This document shows, piece after piece, positions 25,501 to 38,300 of a DNA stretch of 64,000 nt (its first letter is position 1; each line of letters starts with the position of its first letter). Origin of the DNA: Diorhabda sublineata (Eukaryota; Arthropoda; Insecta; Coleoptera; Chrysomelidae); NCBI RefSeq assembly GCF_026230105.1, contig NC_079475.1, forward strand, positions 35,648,086 through 35,712,085, in the 5' to 3' direction. The notes below the pieces were generated by a model. The model saw only the letters and a list, made by a program, of their open reading frames with translations, was not told the origin of the DNA and did not search any database. Position numbers and translations under genes: made by a program.

Positions 25501-28500
25501 AATGTGCAAGCATTTTAAAGATGGTCGAATGTAATAGTTTGTACATATGCAAAAGAAGTTTGGAGTGGATTGTTTGGTTAACGTAACGTTTTTTGTTATA
25601 TAGTTAAACTTCAAAAAGGTGATATAGAATATCTCCTGTCACTTTGTTAAAATGGGGAAATAAATATGTTCTTCTGACATAATCATTTATTCAAAATAAG
25701 GTCAGAAAAGCTTAAAATTGTTGAAAATTTTAATAATCTCAACTTAATATAAACCTAAAAGAATTGTTTACTTTTAAGTCAGTCATGTTTCGGTCACAAT
25801 TGGTCTGACATATGTGCAGATACATGTCACTAATGAGATGACAACCAGTTAGTGACTTCAGTCACTTTTGATTATAGTTTCTTCATAGTTGCTCCATGTG
25901 TATTGGACCTTAATGTCACATTTCAGATACTTGAGTAAAAGTGATTCGCATAAATTGAAAATATATTTGTCAGACATAGTCCCAACTGATTCTTTTCTCT
26001 TCAAATTTAATTACCGTAGAAGAGGTACACGGACAGGGAAACATTGTTTTAAATTACAAATTTTTTAAGAAATTAGTGATAAATTATTTACACACCATTG
26101 GCACGTTCTTCATCTAAATACAGGCATAATTCCTTCAATTCCAAATTGTCTTTAATCAATTCTTGTTGTTTGTTATCTAATTCTCTGAGTTTTGCTTGAT
26201 AAGCAGATACTTCTTGACGCATAACGCTGGCCGTATATCTTCCGAAACGTTGCCATTCTCGAGCCAATTTTCGTCCCTTAGAACAGAATCACGTTAAATA
26301 TATTTTTAAACGATTTATCTTTGAGTAATTTAAAAATATTTTCGAAAATAATCAAGTGAACGAGTAGATAGATTAATTTACTAATGAGTAGAGTTTTCTG
26401 CAGTAATCCATTTCCTATCAATATAAAAATTCAGTTACTTGAATTTTATTGAAGAATTATATATAATTTTTGCTTTATTCTCACTGTCTCATCATGTTTT
26501 TAGTAAAATGACACACTTAGTCTTTAGTAACTCTAAAAAATTGCATATTCATTTGAATTAAATAATTTTCAGAATATTTTAAGTCGAAATGTTATACGGA
26601 AATGTTTCTAAAATTTGCAGCGCCATTTCGGCAATTCAAAATTTTACTTGATAGTTTTATCTCATGTAGACAAGATGCCTGAATAATTGCAATGTTTACT
26701 TATAAAAACATGCTAGTTTATGAAGATAAATCATTACATTTCTGTTATTTCAAAATCTTACTAATCAAAAATATTTTTTTATTTACTGACATGGGTTAAA
26801 AAATGTTTTACATACTTTTTGTCTATCGTCATCTAAAAAACAGCAAAGATCCCTAAGTTCCTGATTATCATCAGCGAGATGTTGATTTGCTTCTTTCAAA
26901 GATCGCAATTCCAAAAATACTCCCTGAAAATGGTTCAATGAATATTAATATCCATATTGTTACGAACAAGTTAGCGAAATGGGTCCTTAGGCCGGCCCTG
27001 TCGCGAAATTCCGCGAATTCCCGCAACTTTTTATTAAATGGTGGACGCACCTTTGATGGTTCCTTTTAGAACTCTAGTTATTTATTTCTTTTTGTTCTAG
27101 AACTTTGTAGAATTTTATTTAGCTGTATAAAAGATTTGTTTAAACGCAGTTAGTTTTAAATTGATTGTGGTAGTAAATAGAACGAATTAGTAAAGTGAGA
27201 TTTATAAGTGAATTATTATAAATAGCGTATAGTTTGTAAATAAATTAAGAACGTAAGAGTCACGTGTTTATTAATTCACCCACAAATAAAAAAGTGTAAT
27301 AAAATACGAAAAATGTTACAATATATTGCATTACAACATTTTATAGTGACTCAATGTTCAAATAATTATATTTAGTTCGATTTAATCCAATCTTACCTAG
27401 TCCTAAAATAGGTTATAGCAAAGTTTCTTATCATGGTTTCAATGAGAAAAAATTGGACATTCTATTTTTGGAAATGTTATTGATACTGGTTTATTTTTAA
27501 CTATACCAAGAATAAATTTATCTATAATGGTTGTATAACATTTACTATTTATACATTAATGTGCTTGATATCAATTGTAAAAAAATTGGACTCCTGAACT
27601 TTGATTAATGCTGAGCCATGATGATTATAATCAGGTTAAATAACAATCTAAAGAATAATATATAATTTCTAAATCTTTAGATTAAAATTTTTAAACAATA
27701 TGATTGGAAAAACTCATACATTTGCATTTACAAACATGTCAAAAATATTAACTTATGCAAATAAACAACTTTTATTTGTGAAATGTATTTTTACTTTCAA
27801 TGAAGTAATTCATTCTGAAATACTTATGTCACATTTAGTGTATCATTTCAAGAATGTATATTAGTAATCTAAAATATTTCATATCCAATTACATGATTTG
27901 CAGGATGCAACTTTTACAATTTTAACTTTCAAATCATTCTATTAAATCATATGTTAAATTTGTAGAAGGCTAATGGGAAAATTTTCAGTAAGGAGTTAAT
28001 ATTTCGTCGTTTCAATGGCAACCACTGTAGAAGAGTCAAATGAAGTCCCGGCGAGTGATACACCTAATACAACATTATGGGAATAGTAAAGAAGTATTAT
28101 GGTTTTGAGTGGCATTTTGGGAGGTCGTCTCTATACAAATTTATAAATGGCTAGAGTATTACAAAAATTGCAACTCTAGCTTGGACCACAAGTTCTGGCT
28201 CAACCTAATTGACTATTTATGGCATAATATGAGTTCTTTAGAGCCTCACTCTCCTCAACTTGGAGCAACAATGAGCTTTCATTTACGACCTCAGGATGCA
28301 ATAGGGAACCTGGTTTTAAGTAGTCCTCATAGATATTGAGCAAAAATTATTATAATATTTAAATAAATTTTTTCTATAATTCATTTTTTTAACCATGAAA
28401 AACGTGGAAACTTTTTTTTAATTTTAAGGAATTATTATGTGTTAATTTTCTGGTGCAGTGTATTAATATTAATTGATATTAAATTCAAACTTGTGTTACC

Positions 28501-30193
28501 TGAAACTGCCTGTTAGGATCTATAAAACGTGGATCTTCAGGTTTGCGTGTGAATTTTAACATTTCAGGTCTCAGGAATTCATCGTCATATCTAATAGGCT
28601 GTCGCTGTTGAGGAGCCCGTAAATCCAAGTGAATTTGTGGTATACCTGGATCATCTGGTAAGCGTGGTCTTGGAGGAGCATTATCCTGGTGGTGGATCTG
28701 TAATTGAGTTGTTCGAACGTCATCTGGAGGATGCCTAGTTGGTGGTGGGTATTGATGATGTTGTTGGATTCTTCCTTCATTCGAAAAAGAAGAAAATGAG
28801 CTATTTTATAATTGTGCATAGTTATGTATGAAAAAATAAGAGAAAATTCATTACAGTCTACTAAAATAATGATACATATTAATCTACTAAAAAATGTAAT
28901 TTGTTATTAAGCAGTAACACCATTAAAGAGCCCAGTTTTAAGATTCTTTTTGGAATTTTTTTTCAAAAAAACTTTATAACAGATTAGATGACGTTTGTTT
29001 TGAAGTGATAAAATTAATTTTTATAAAGCTTTCAAAAAACAAAATGGTGTCAATCATTTGAAGATGTCATTTTTAACATAATTCCCTACCATTTTATCTA
29101 AAAAAAATATTGACTTTTTGAAATTTGTACAGTGCTGTAACTTATTTTAATTAGGATTGGTGATATATTTTTGTACTTATTGTAAATATTAAATACATAG
29201 TGCAGCTCTACAAGTCTTCTTACACTTCTTTTCCCTCTTTTTTCCTTCTCCAGCACCATTCTCATAATTCTCTGTTGTGGTAATGTGCCTTCACCATCTT
29301 GCTCTTTGTGCTTTAACTAACTCTATTATGATCTAGTTCTCTGTTTGTAAATATTCTCCAAATAACTTCTGCGATTTTGACACCATCATATATTTTTCTT
29401 GTGATTTTTATTTCCTATATTTCCAGTTTTTTCTCTTTTTTATCATCTTCTACGTTTCTGATTCATATAGAACTGCTGGTACTACAATTTTCTTGAAAGG
29501 CTTTTTGGTCTCAGTATTTTGATTAACAATTTTACTTATCTGCCTTTCTCTTATCTATCTTATTTTCTTTCAGATTTGTAGTGTTAAGGTTAATCAAATT
29601 GATATACTTTTTTGATTTATATTTAATTTTCAATCATATTTAAGTGGCATTTTAAATTAATAAAGTAATATATTTAGTAACAAGTCAACTCAATCAAATT
29701 CCATCAAATTATAGTCAATACAAAAATACATGAATTAGGTAGCAGATTGTTTGCTACTAAAGAAGCTTTGTTTCAACCATGATTAGGCAGTACATTGATA
29801 AAAACTGTCATTTTGTAAAAAAATTGATACTATTCATCAAAAGAATCAAAATTTTCAATCAATTTAGTTTTGACTTTTAAACAAAGTTTCATTGTTTCAA
29901 AAGTTTGAATATTTAAAGATGTTTGACTTAATATTTTTTTTTCTTGATAAATAAAAATCAATATAATTTGTTATATTACCCGTTTGTGGATTTGGAAAAT
30001 ATTTCACTGGCTGGTGGTCGTTGGGGTAAAGAGGTTTAACATTTTCTCCTGTTTTTTGAGTTTTCTTTATGGGCTCTGTGGGTGAATTTTTCAGAATGCC
30101 CTGCCCAGTGGGCATAGGTGGTGGTTGATACCTAGGTGGTAAAACTGCAGTTTCTGTATTGGGTTTTCCAATTATTGCCTTTTTGTTAGACAT
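19596..30193 (-). CDS. CCDC85: CCDC85 orthologue (coiled-coil protein of cell junctions)
   Basis: Eight coding exons: 30193-29980, 28774-28500, 26923-26816, 26276-26096, 23626-23429, 20914-20810, 19955-19750, 19640-19596 (stop TAA). The phases close exactly to 443 residues. Residues 1-163 are Pro/Gln-rich and disordered. The family core spans about 164-260, with LADDNQELRDLCCFLDDDRQ, then GRKLAREWQRFGRYTASVM, then NLELKELCLYLDEER: two heptad-rich coiled-coil segments. Residues 326-360 form another short coiled coil. The C-terminus has the conserved RPEAVVRALQVLEV block and ends with REMCNVVWRKL. In worms and vertebrates CCDC85/picc-1 proteins associate with adherens junctions and p120-type partners; the role here is inferred. 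All introns except the shortest carry transposon debris. Confidence 0.9.
20330..20610 (+). mobile_element. Tc1-like transposase fragment in a CCDC85 intron
   Basis: On the plus strand about 20425-20510 reads EQLQFATDHLNLEEHQWSRF, the segment just before the first catalytic Asp of Tc1 transposases (family pattern: FA-x-H-L-N-W...W-x-x-V-x-F-S-D-E-S). The D-E-S is degraded and stops follow. It lies opposite in strand to CCDC85, between exons 7 and 6. Confidence 0.6.
22726..23312. mobile_element. MITE with long inverted ends (about 90 bp)
   Basis: The left end from 22726 and the right end up to 23312 are imperfect inverted repeats sharing the block TATAACAAAATTTCCTAA and a flanking AATTCAGG block. 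TA dinucleotides border both ends (22724-22725 and 23313-23314), as for Tc1/mariner-derived MITEs. The 587-bp interior has no ORF. It lies in the CCDC85 intron 20915-23428. Confidence 0.72.
23800..24047 (+). other. Unidentified exon-like ORF inside a CCDC85 intron
   Basis: The frame is open for about 80 codons on the plus strand, antisense to CCDC85. Its last part, with blocks such as GFNCGTNSHRYADKTD and ALEKVAQIDILEASTTIEE, has a normal amino-acid mix rather than AT-driven composition. It ends at a near-perfect donor (CAGT then GTAAGTAAT, boundary 24047/24048). I see no clear acceptor upstream and no continuation exon. It might be a piece of a transposon or a nested gene; the family is not recognised. 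Confidence 0.3.
25190..25560 (-). mobile_element. Non-LTR retrotransposon fragment (C-terminal end of reverse transcriptase ORF)
   Basis: The minus strand reads YIRPSLKCLHIWRSTPKHTL, then QKRAIRLIGDPELT and NLDSLEHR, followed after a stop by KVADL and a PPRA block. These match the region after the RT domain in jockey/CR1-like elements (IQ-RRAIRLIGDP...SLEHRRRVADL). It is 5'-truncated and carries several stops. It lies in the CCDC85 intron 23627-26095. Confidence 0.8.
26958..27320 (+). mobile_element. Solo LTR close to a CCDC85 splice acceptor
   Basis: The 363-bp segment begins TGTTACGAACAAG and ends AATGTTACA, so it has TG...CA termini. It is flanked by ATAT on both sides (26954-26957 and 27321-27324), a 4-bp target duplication typical of Ty3/gypsy-type LTRs. 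It contains a TATA-like GTATAAAAG (about 27125) and AATAAA-type signals near the end, and a GC-rich 5' portion. No internal coding region remains. On the CCDC85 strand it lies just upstream of exon 3. Confidence 0.75.
29200..29500 (-). mobile_element. Decayed non-LTR reverse transcriptase tail
   Basis: On the minus strand, broken frames give VPAVLYESET followed by KAQRARW and a Lys/Arg-rich block. This is the order seen after the RT domain in insect non-LTR elements (YGSETW...KAQRLRWLGH...). Frameshifts are frequent. It lies in the CCDC85 intron 28775-29979. Confidence 0.6.
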
Positions 30194-30909
30194 ATTTCGG
30201 CACCAAAACCTCTTAAGACACCATTTTCACAATGTTTTCAATAACTTGAACTTGTCAAATACATTCACACATGCACTACAGCTTGGTCTTTAAAATTATC
30301 TGGGTCACTACATCACCAAGAGTTTCACTTCAAATTGTTGATAGCTTTTGATTTCACTGTTAATAATTGTTTTTACGAGAGTTTCCCTTTGACGCGCAAG
30401 TCAGAATTAAGTACACTAAAATAAAAACGAGAAATCGATTTTCGAGCTTATTCAGACCGAACTAACACAAACATGGCTGAAAAATAACATTGCTTTGGCC
30501 TTCTACGAATGGGTACCACCTCGAGTACCCAGTTCATAAGAACTTCGTCACCAGGTACGTACAGGCGCGTATTTAGAATATTCTAAATTTGTGAAATAAA
30601 ATCTAATTGTATTTAAAAATTACAAAAGCATTTTATGACAGAAATCTTTAAAAGGTTACAAAGTGAGGAAGAATATCAAAAGTTATTATAAATTTTATTA
30701 AATATCTTCATAATTATAAATATATTGGTATAATAAGGAACAAATAAAATTTTTTAAATGAAATGATCAATCAAGGAAGAGTTCCAATCAAGTTACAGGA
30801 AATTTGTTCTTCGAAATTGTTGATACATTTTGGTATCAGAAAAATTGAATGTCCATAAAATAAGGTTCCCAACAAATTATCACAATGAAAAACATGTTTA
30901 TTCGCATTG

Positions 30910-31330
30910 AATATTACATGTTTCGAAAGCTTAGACTTCCGTCTATTTTCGAGATAATTGCCGATTAGATCAATACATTTTTGCATACGATGTACCATCT
31001 TCTTTATGCCCGAGTCGTAGAAGTATGCCACTGCACCGAGAAGAAAGCTTAAAACTTGTCTCATCTCTTAATCGGTTATGAAACTCGTCCCTTCCAAGTG
31101 CTTCTCTAATTCAGGGAAGAGATGGTAATCACTGGGGATCAAGTCTGGGCTGTAAAGGGGTTGAGATACCGTATTCCATTCCAATCTGTACGTCCGTCTT
31201 TGAATTCTTTGCACCATTTGTGCATATGTTGCAACCTCACACTTTGGGAATGAATGTCCATCGGAGTAACGTTTTTTGGACATAAAAAAAGAGTCACAAA
31301 GCGAATTCCCACCTGGCGTAAGAATCAAAT
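30910..31330 (-). mobile_element. Decayed mariner transposase (C-terminal half)
   Basis: The minus strand shows YSPDLIPSDYHLFPELEKHL, the third-Asp motif of DD34D mariner transposases (SPDLAPSDYHLF), and downstream VAYFYDSGIKKMVHRMQKCI, matching the conserved mariner C-terminus (FY-x-x-GI-x-KL-x-x-RW-x-KCI). Stops separate the pieces and the N-terminal half is missing or unrecognisable. It sits about 0.7 kb upstream of the CCDC85 start. Confidence 0.82.
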
Positions 31331-32448
31331 TCTATCTTTCACGGCTAACAAGACAAGATTGAATGTTGTAGACAGCTCGCTTATGCGGGAACTGGTAGAT
31401 ACAAGCCAATTTCGCTAAATCCCGCCTAACAGCTTTCCCTGTGTCCGTAGCTCCTTGGAAAATAAGGTTTATTTTGTTGACAACCCTCCTATAAAGGTTT
31501 ATATACTTGGGCTCTCCAAAACACAAGATTGAATACAGCGTTTTTGGACAAACACTTTTAAAGTTCAAATTAAGCGTATGGACAGACAAAACTGAAATCA
31601 GCGAGTATTCTTGAATTTATTGAAGGATTACGAATAAAAGAAGTTCTGGTTTCAAAGAGAGTCCGCAGAGGAGAGAATATAATAGATGCGTTTTAGTTTT
31701 TACTAGCCGTGGCAAATGTTGATCTTACCTCCCACGTATAGATGCTCTAAAAATAATTCTTCTTTAACAGCGGTTGTACAATATTCCAAGATACTTATCT
31801 CAGTTTTAACCTGAAAGGCATTCATAGTCTTTTTAATGTTATTTAAATTAAAAAATATAACTTTCAATAGCCTATACGGCCCTGTCCGCATATAATTTAT
31901 AATGACGTGGTGGTGGCGGTAATCAATGCACTTTGATATTGAAAGGAACAAGAATGTTAAGAGGCCATGCCATGCCATGAGGCAATCTGGCTTTCTTTGA
32001 CACAAAAGCTAAGAATTCATAGATGTAGATACTGTAGGTAGGATATATCATTTAGATGCGTTCTCATGAGAACCTCTTTATGTATACATATATATTATTG
32101 TGACTGCTTGAAAAGCTTAAGCGGATGTTAAGTAGGAAGTTAATGAGATATAAACTGCTTCAATCTCTTAATTTCATATTCTATTCATTAGTTAAAGAGG
32201 GAAAATGTTTACTTAACTTTTACTTATACATAATTAGTTTCTAAACAAATTCGAAATGAATTGAGAAACCATGAGAAAAAAGTTGCACATAATTTAATTA
32301 GTATTGTTACGTCGATTTTTAAAATAGAAAACATTTGATGACGGCCATATTGCGTGAGAGGCATGTATCTTGTTATGACCGATCCATAAACTAGACTTTC
32401 CGTTTGACGTTTGCTGTTACCTGCTGTTGAAAATATTGAAATGCATAA

Positions 32449-32912
32449 GGGCCCTTTCACACCAAAAGAATCCGAATCAATCATAATCACTCCGAATCAA
32501 GTTGAATCTGATTGACCAAGATTCGGCTTCGAGCGCTCCGTTTAAATGTGAAGGGACTCTTTTCCCGCCTTCAGACCGGACGAATCTGGTTCAATCAGGT
32601 TTGATTCGAGGTCGCACTTGATTCAACTTGTCAGATTCCTCGTCCGGTCAGTCTTGAATCAACAACCATACGAGATGGACGTGGAGTAAATAATTTTAAA
32701 AGTTAAAGAAAATAGTGCGATTTATGACGCCAGTGATAAAAATCACGGCAACAGAAATCTCATATCTTCTGTGTGGAGGAAAATTGGCGAAGAATTAAAC
32801 ATTCCAGGTAAGAATTATTCAGGTTGATTTAGCTGGTGTGAAAGAATGGAGATGACGAATCAGATTCAACTTGATTCTGATTGATTCGGATTTGTTTGTT
32901 GTGAAAGGGGCC
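32449..32912 (+). mobile_element. Short PIF/Harbinger-type element carrying a MADF fragment
   Basis: The 464-bp element begins GGGCCCTTTCACACC and ends with the near-complement GTGAAAGGGGCC. It is flanked by TAA on both sides (32446-32448 and 32913-32915), the 3-bp duplication of PIF/Harbinger elements. The ends are long imperfect inverted repeats with nested subterminal copies of a CAAGTTGAATCTGATT motif. The interior (32673-32812) reads IYDASDKNHGNRN and SVWRKIGEELNIPG, a MADF/Myb-SANT-like start as found in the accessory protein of Harbinger elements. It has one internal stop and ends at a GTAAGA donor-like site. No transposase remains. Confidence 0.78.
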
Positions 32913-32915
32913 TAA

Positions 32916-35190
32916 CCTTTCGTGATGATAGAAAAGAGCCAATAACATTTGTTTGCGTTTGTCCAAATAAAAAACTCATTATTTTTCATGATATCGACCA
33001 TAAATACCGGATTACAAACAAAAGCACAAAAATAACACGCTTCAAAAAGAATTACAAAATTTTTAGGTTAACGTGAGCAAAGTCAAGTTTATGGATGTAG
33101 AATTTGCTACGAACGTCAAACGTCACATTGTAAGGGAAAGGAACTGAACTTGAATGCAATAAAAATGCATTCTATCTGTTCCTTGGTAGATTGTTATAAA
33201 AAAACGAAAAGGCGTCAGGGCGTGTACCACACCTTCACGTCACCGATCAACGACGAATGCTATAATGCATATTTCGATATAATTGACTGAAAGCAACAAA
33301 AGAAAAAAACACAATAAAATCAAAATACAAATTTAACAACGAACTACACATAATTGTATGAGAATTAACTGAAGTGTGCCCTTCAGGACGAAATGACCGC
33401 TTGCATCTTCTCAAATAGTAAGCTCTGATTGCTATTACAGAGTAAATAGTGCTCGTTTTTATCACTCATGCCATTTAAATGTTTAAAGGATTCGAATTAT
33501 GATGCATAAAATAGCTCAATAATCTAATATGAAGTTATATTTCTCCATATGTTAATTATTTAATTTATTAACATTGCTATCGTAAATCCCGAAATTCAAC
33601 GTGCAACAGCAAAAGCGATTTTACAGTATTCTCAATATTGTACGAATCCTACTGACTGCGAATTCGTTTTTTAAACATAATGTTTTAATTATAAATAATA
33701 ACAGCTTTCCTTTAACAAATGATTTATTTCAAATTCAGGTGATAATATCAGCTCACCTGTTCACACTTTGATATGATGGGTCAAATGGAATGATAAATTG
33801 AGACATTCATTCAGTTCATTGTATTCTAACCCAAAATCCACTTGTCTATACAAAAGTGAAAAAAAAATAAATTCGCAAATCTTATCCACGATGTTAATCC
33901 TAGGCACTGATCAAAAAACAAGTAAATATACCCTCAAATTTATCAATCAATCTTAAAATAACTGAACTGAGTTATTTCCGTAAAATGAAAATTGGTGCTG
34001 CATCGGTAAGGAGGAGGTAAATATCCCAATTCATGTGATTTGAGTAAAGTTAAATGGGACGGAGAATTGAATGAGCTACACTTAAATGAAATTAAATTAT
34101 CTGAGATTTCATGCAAAAGGAACGCTACTCAAAGTTTATGAAACAAAAGTTAGACAGAAGCTGAAAAAACACCTTCGTTAACAACTAACATAAAGATATA
34201 TGTACAATTATATGTGAGGGTGTTATATTTTTGATAGGTATTATCGAATTCTCAACTCGTAACTTACAAATATTTTTTTGGCAATGTCATTGAACTGAGG
34301 AATAAGTTTACAGTTTAATTCTTTAGTCTGTAAAAAAGCATAGGCGTAGCAAAATATATATCTTTACGAAATCTAATTCGTTCTTATTTTCTTTATTTTT
34401 TTACATGTAATGTAATGTATGTCGTACTCAAAGCATGACATGACACAAAATAACGTGCAGTGGAATATAATCTTGACCAAAAACATGCACAGATGAAGCT
34501 CTTATAAGATATTAGAAATGTAACTTCATTAGTTCGATGTTATTTTTATTCCGGGAGAAAATCTCGTTACTTTTGATTTTACAAATAACTAAGTATCACA
34601 CTGCTAATTGATTTGAATTAATATTTTCTTTGGTAATTCTAACCTTCTTTTAATTTTGGTTAGTGGCAGTCATAATACAATAACTAGAACTTTGCACGTT
34701 GCCTGACTTTATCAAAGTTATATTCAGTCATTACATTGTATTTCACTCGAATAATGTAAATGATTCTCTTCATTTCAACAAATTGGATCTTGCAATGTCT
34801 GTAAACTAAGGTATTTTAAAAGTGTCAAACAAAGTAGAGGTATATTTAATTTATAAATTGATACAATAAACATTTAACTTTTAAACTCTGCACAACTTTA
34901 TTTAAAAATCTTTTTAATTAATCGTTACAAAAAATTACAGATTAGGCAAATAGATTGTAGTACAATTATTGCTTGATCATTCTTCAATGAGAATTTTAGT
35001 TATTAAAATAGTTTATATTCAATTATAAACTATGTAATATAATATAAATACAATGTTTTCTTGAGACATTTTATACTTGTTTTATGTTTATATGTTTGCA
35101 TTTGCTGTTTTTGTGCTATGCCAGGCGTAGTACGCCTATGGTAGGATCTATCTCAAGCATGGTAAATTACAGGCATGCGTATTCGGAATA
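32916..35190. other. Intergenic spacer upstream of glycogen phosphorylase
   Basis: No gene is supported. The 72-codon minus-strand ORF at 33247-33465 shares loose similarity with 21640-21790 (both contain a CACACTTNAGTTAATT core), so it is probably a dispersed repeat rather than a gene. The remainder is AT-rich and unremarkable. Confidence 0.4.
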
Positions 35191-35195
35191 TCATT

Positions 35196-35361
35196 TATAT
35201 AAGTTTATTCGGTATCACAAGGTGACCTCTGATTGAAGAAAATAAGTTAAATCACTCAAATACTCCAGTAGTCTAAGTGCCGGCTTAATAGCAGGTGCGA
35301 GGTCTCGTAAAATTTTCACATTTTACATTTGTCAATACCGGTAATAACAAATATTTACAGA
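35196..35361 (+). promoter_or_regulatory. GlyP: Candidate core promoter and 5' UTR intron of glycogen phosphorylase
   Basis: TATATAAG lies at 35196-35203. A possible short 5' UTR exon downstream ends at GCAG/GTGCGA (boundary 35294/35295). The acceptor ATTTACAG ends at 35360, one base before the A preceding the start ATG at 35362. The resulting 66-nt intron has a normal size for insects. The promoter is inferred from motif spacing only; a farther upstream first exon is possible. Confidence 0.4.
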
Positions 35362-38300
35362 ATGTCTACTCCTCAATCAGATACAGAGAGAAGAAAACAA
35401 ATCAGTGTTAGAGGCATTGCAGAACTAGATGATGTGAACGAAATCAAAAAAACATTCAATAGACATCTGCATTATACTCTCGTTAAAGATAGGAATGTTG
35501 CTACATCTAGAGATTACTATTTTGCTTTGGCTTACACTGTTAAGGACCACTTAGTATCTAGGTGGATAAGAACTCAACAATACTATTATGAAAAAGATCC
35601 CAAGGTATGTAAAATATATATAAATTTTACATTGAAAATTAATTAAAGCAAACTACTTTTCTAGTCGATGAAATTTAGATATTAATACAAATTTGAAATA
35701 CTCCCTTTTAGTGATAAAATTTTATAAGTATAATGAATTTTAATATTTTTTATAACAATAATCTCCATTTTAAAAATATCCTACATAAACTATTAATAAA
35801 GTAACTTGTTACTCATTGTTTTGCATTTTGAAATGTTGTTAATTTGCTTCTATATAATAATTGAAATACCGCCTTATCTATTAAATTTATAGTGTAAAAG
35901 TATTTTATAATTTAAACTGAAGCTCTTTATATTAAGTTGGGTACCACTAAAAGTTTTCCATATTCTTTGGTTAACAAAAATACATTATTAAAAATTGTAC
36001 CCACACTTATTTTTAAATATGCTTAATATAAAAAGGAAGAAATTGATGCCAAATGTTTTGTTGGCACTTTTCTAACAAATGTTGTATAAAATATATGAAA
36101 CCAAATAGAAAGTTCAAAGTGAATTATTTTCAACTAAAATATGATTTAAAAAGTAATTTGAAATTGAACAACTTGGTTTGAATTATGAAGAAGATTTAAA
36201 AAAATCCTAGATTCATAAAACAAAGTGGTCTTAAATGCAATAGTTGGGATATGCTTACAATACTGTTTTTATTCTTGGATAAGCCCACAATACTGATTTT
36301 ACTCTATATTGTAATTTTTTAATACAATCCTAAATTTACCAAGTCATCAATGTCAAATATATTAAAGCATTGTAATATTTAAGTTTTAGTAATACTAATT
36401 AATTCTAATCAAACTAGTTACAATGGAACATATTGATGGTGAACAAAGTTATTTCACATTTCAGTCTCATTTAGAATTTTTGTTGTTTATTCAATATCCA
36501 GGAAAGGGAGATCGCCTCCTCTTCCAAAGGCAACCATCCCGGTATGAAAAAAAATTTATCAACTGTTTCAATTTAAATAAATTCCTGCTCATGCCATTGT
36601 TACCAATTAGTTAGTAAGTTATTTCAAATAAACATTAAAGTTGGCAAGACTATATATATAAAACATGGCTGCAGGCCTTATAGGGCTATGGTTTAAAGTG
36701 TCCCGCTTTTCTCCTACTTTTTGTTCACAGCTGCATTGCACCAGTTTGATATCCCTATCTTCTATAATTTTCCTTTCAGAGTCTAGTCATTTTCTCCACT
36801 TGTTAAAGCTCTTTTCGCTCACCTATTTTCTTCCATTCTGTCTAGATGCCCGAACCAACGCAGTCCTTTTGCTATTAATATATAGCCGATCTCGGAAATT
36901 CGTTCTCCTTTCACCTTTTTCTACTCCTTTCTCCCATGTATTTAGCCTGTTTTCCTCCCTTCTATTCTTAGCTTCGCATTCCTAGAGATATCTTTGGATC
37001 TTAAAAGCTTTTCTAGAGCTCCAACTGTTTTATTGCCTCTTGTCAAATTCCTTAATTTCGTCCCCTTTACTTGTTACCTGATTGTTTTGCTCTGTTATGA
37101 TTTAATGGTTTGTCACTTAAAAAGTCGTTCCCCATTTCCTTACACTTGGTCTTATATTCGTTGACACGTAAGCCATATCTTTTTGCTGTCTTTTCAAATA
37201 GTAAAATAGTAAAAATAATTTTTGTAGTTCCAGTTTTGTTCTGGTTATGAGCATTATGTTCCTTGGGATCGGAATCCACTACCTCTGAGAATCACCTCGT
37301 AAATTAAACTGTTGTTAATGGATCGCACTGTTTCAAGCCTTTTTTTGTTTCGAATTTTTCTGATAAGCTTCATTGTATGGCTACAATTTTTTCGGTTTTG
37401 TTTAGTGTCATTTTCACCAATCGTATTAATTTCTTAGGTGTTCCAAGTTTTGCTAGAGCTTGGAGTTTTCCTAATATTAAATCGTAAGCCTGTTTAAAGT
37501 TGATAGGCAAGACTATGCAAGAAACAAAAATGCTAAGCTTACTATACCGGTGACAGGATTAAACCTGTGCAAGCAAAAACTGATTTGTGTTAACAGAGGC
37601 TTATAATTCAGGTTGCGTTAAATAGTTTTCAAGACATAAATATTGAAATAATTAAATAAAAATAACGAAAGTAGATCCAGAATAGCCCGCAAATAAAAAA
37701 CTAACACTCAAATAGAAAAAACCGAGACTTTTATTTGATTTTTTTTCCGCCATAAATACATATAAATGAACCAAGTGAGAATGTTATAGAAGTAAAATAT
37801 TTGAAACATTTTGATCACTCAGGTTTTTTGGATAATCACAATTTTTTTTCATACTATGAAAAAAATTGTCATTTTTTATAATGCTTGGATCCGCCCCTGA
37901 AAACATAAAACTTTTTTACTGATACTCGACCACAACTGTAAAAACAAAATAATTATTTTGTTATTGAACTGTTAAATAACCTTTATTTTAATACATTTCA
38001 AAGTTGAATCTATAAATAATGAAACATACTTTGACTTCCATTTTTTATGACCGCAAAAATAAAATTTTTTTTCTACTGATAATTCAAGTATTCAATTCCA
38101 GAGAGTATATTACCTTTCTCTTGAATTCTACATGGGTAGATCCTTACAAAATACAATGATTAATTTGGGAATACAGACACCTGTGGATGAAGCCCTCTAT
38201 CAGTTGGGTTTAGATATAGAAGAACTGGAAGATATTGAAGAAGATGCTGGTTTGGGAAATGGAGGTTTGGGTCGTCTGGCTGCATGCTTTTTAGATTCCA

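Noticed and set aside
31332..31589. 85-codon minus-strand ORF next to the mariner remnant
   Set aside because: Not matched to any mariner block or other family; no splice or promoter support. Could be repeat-derived but not claimed.
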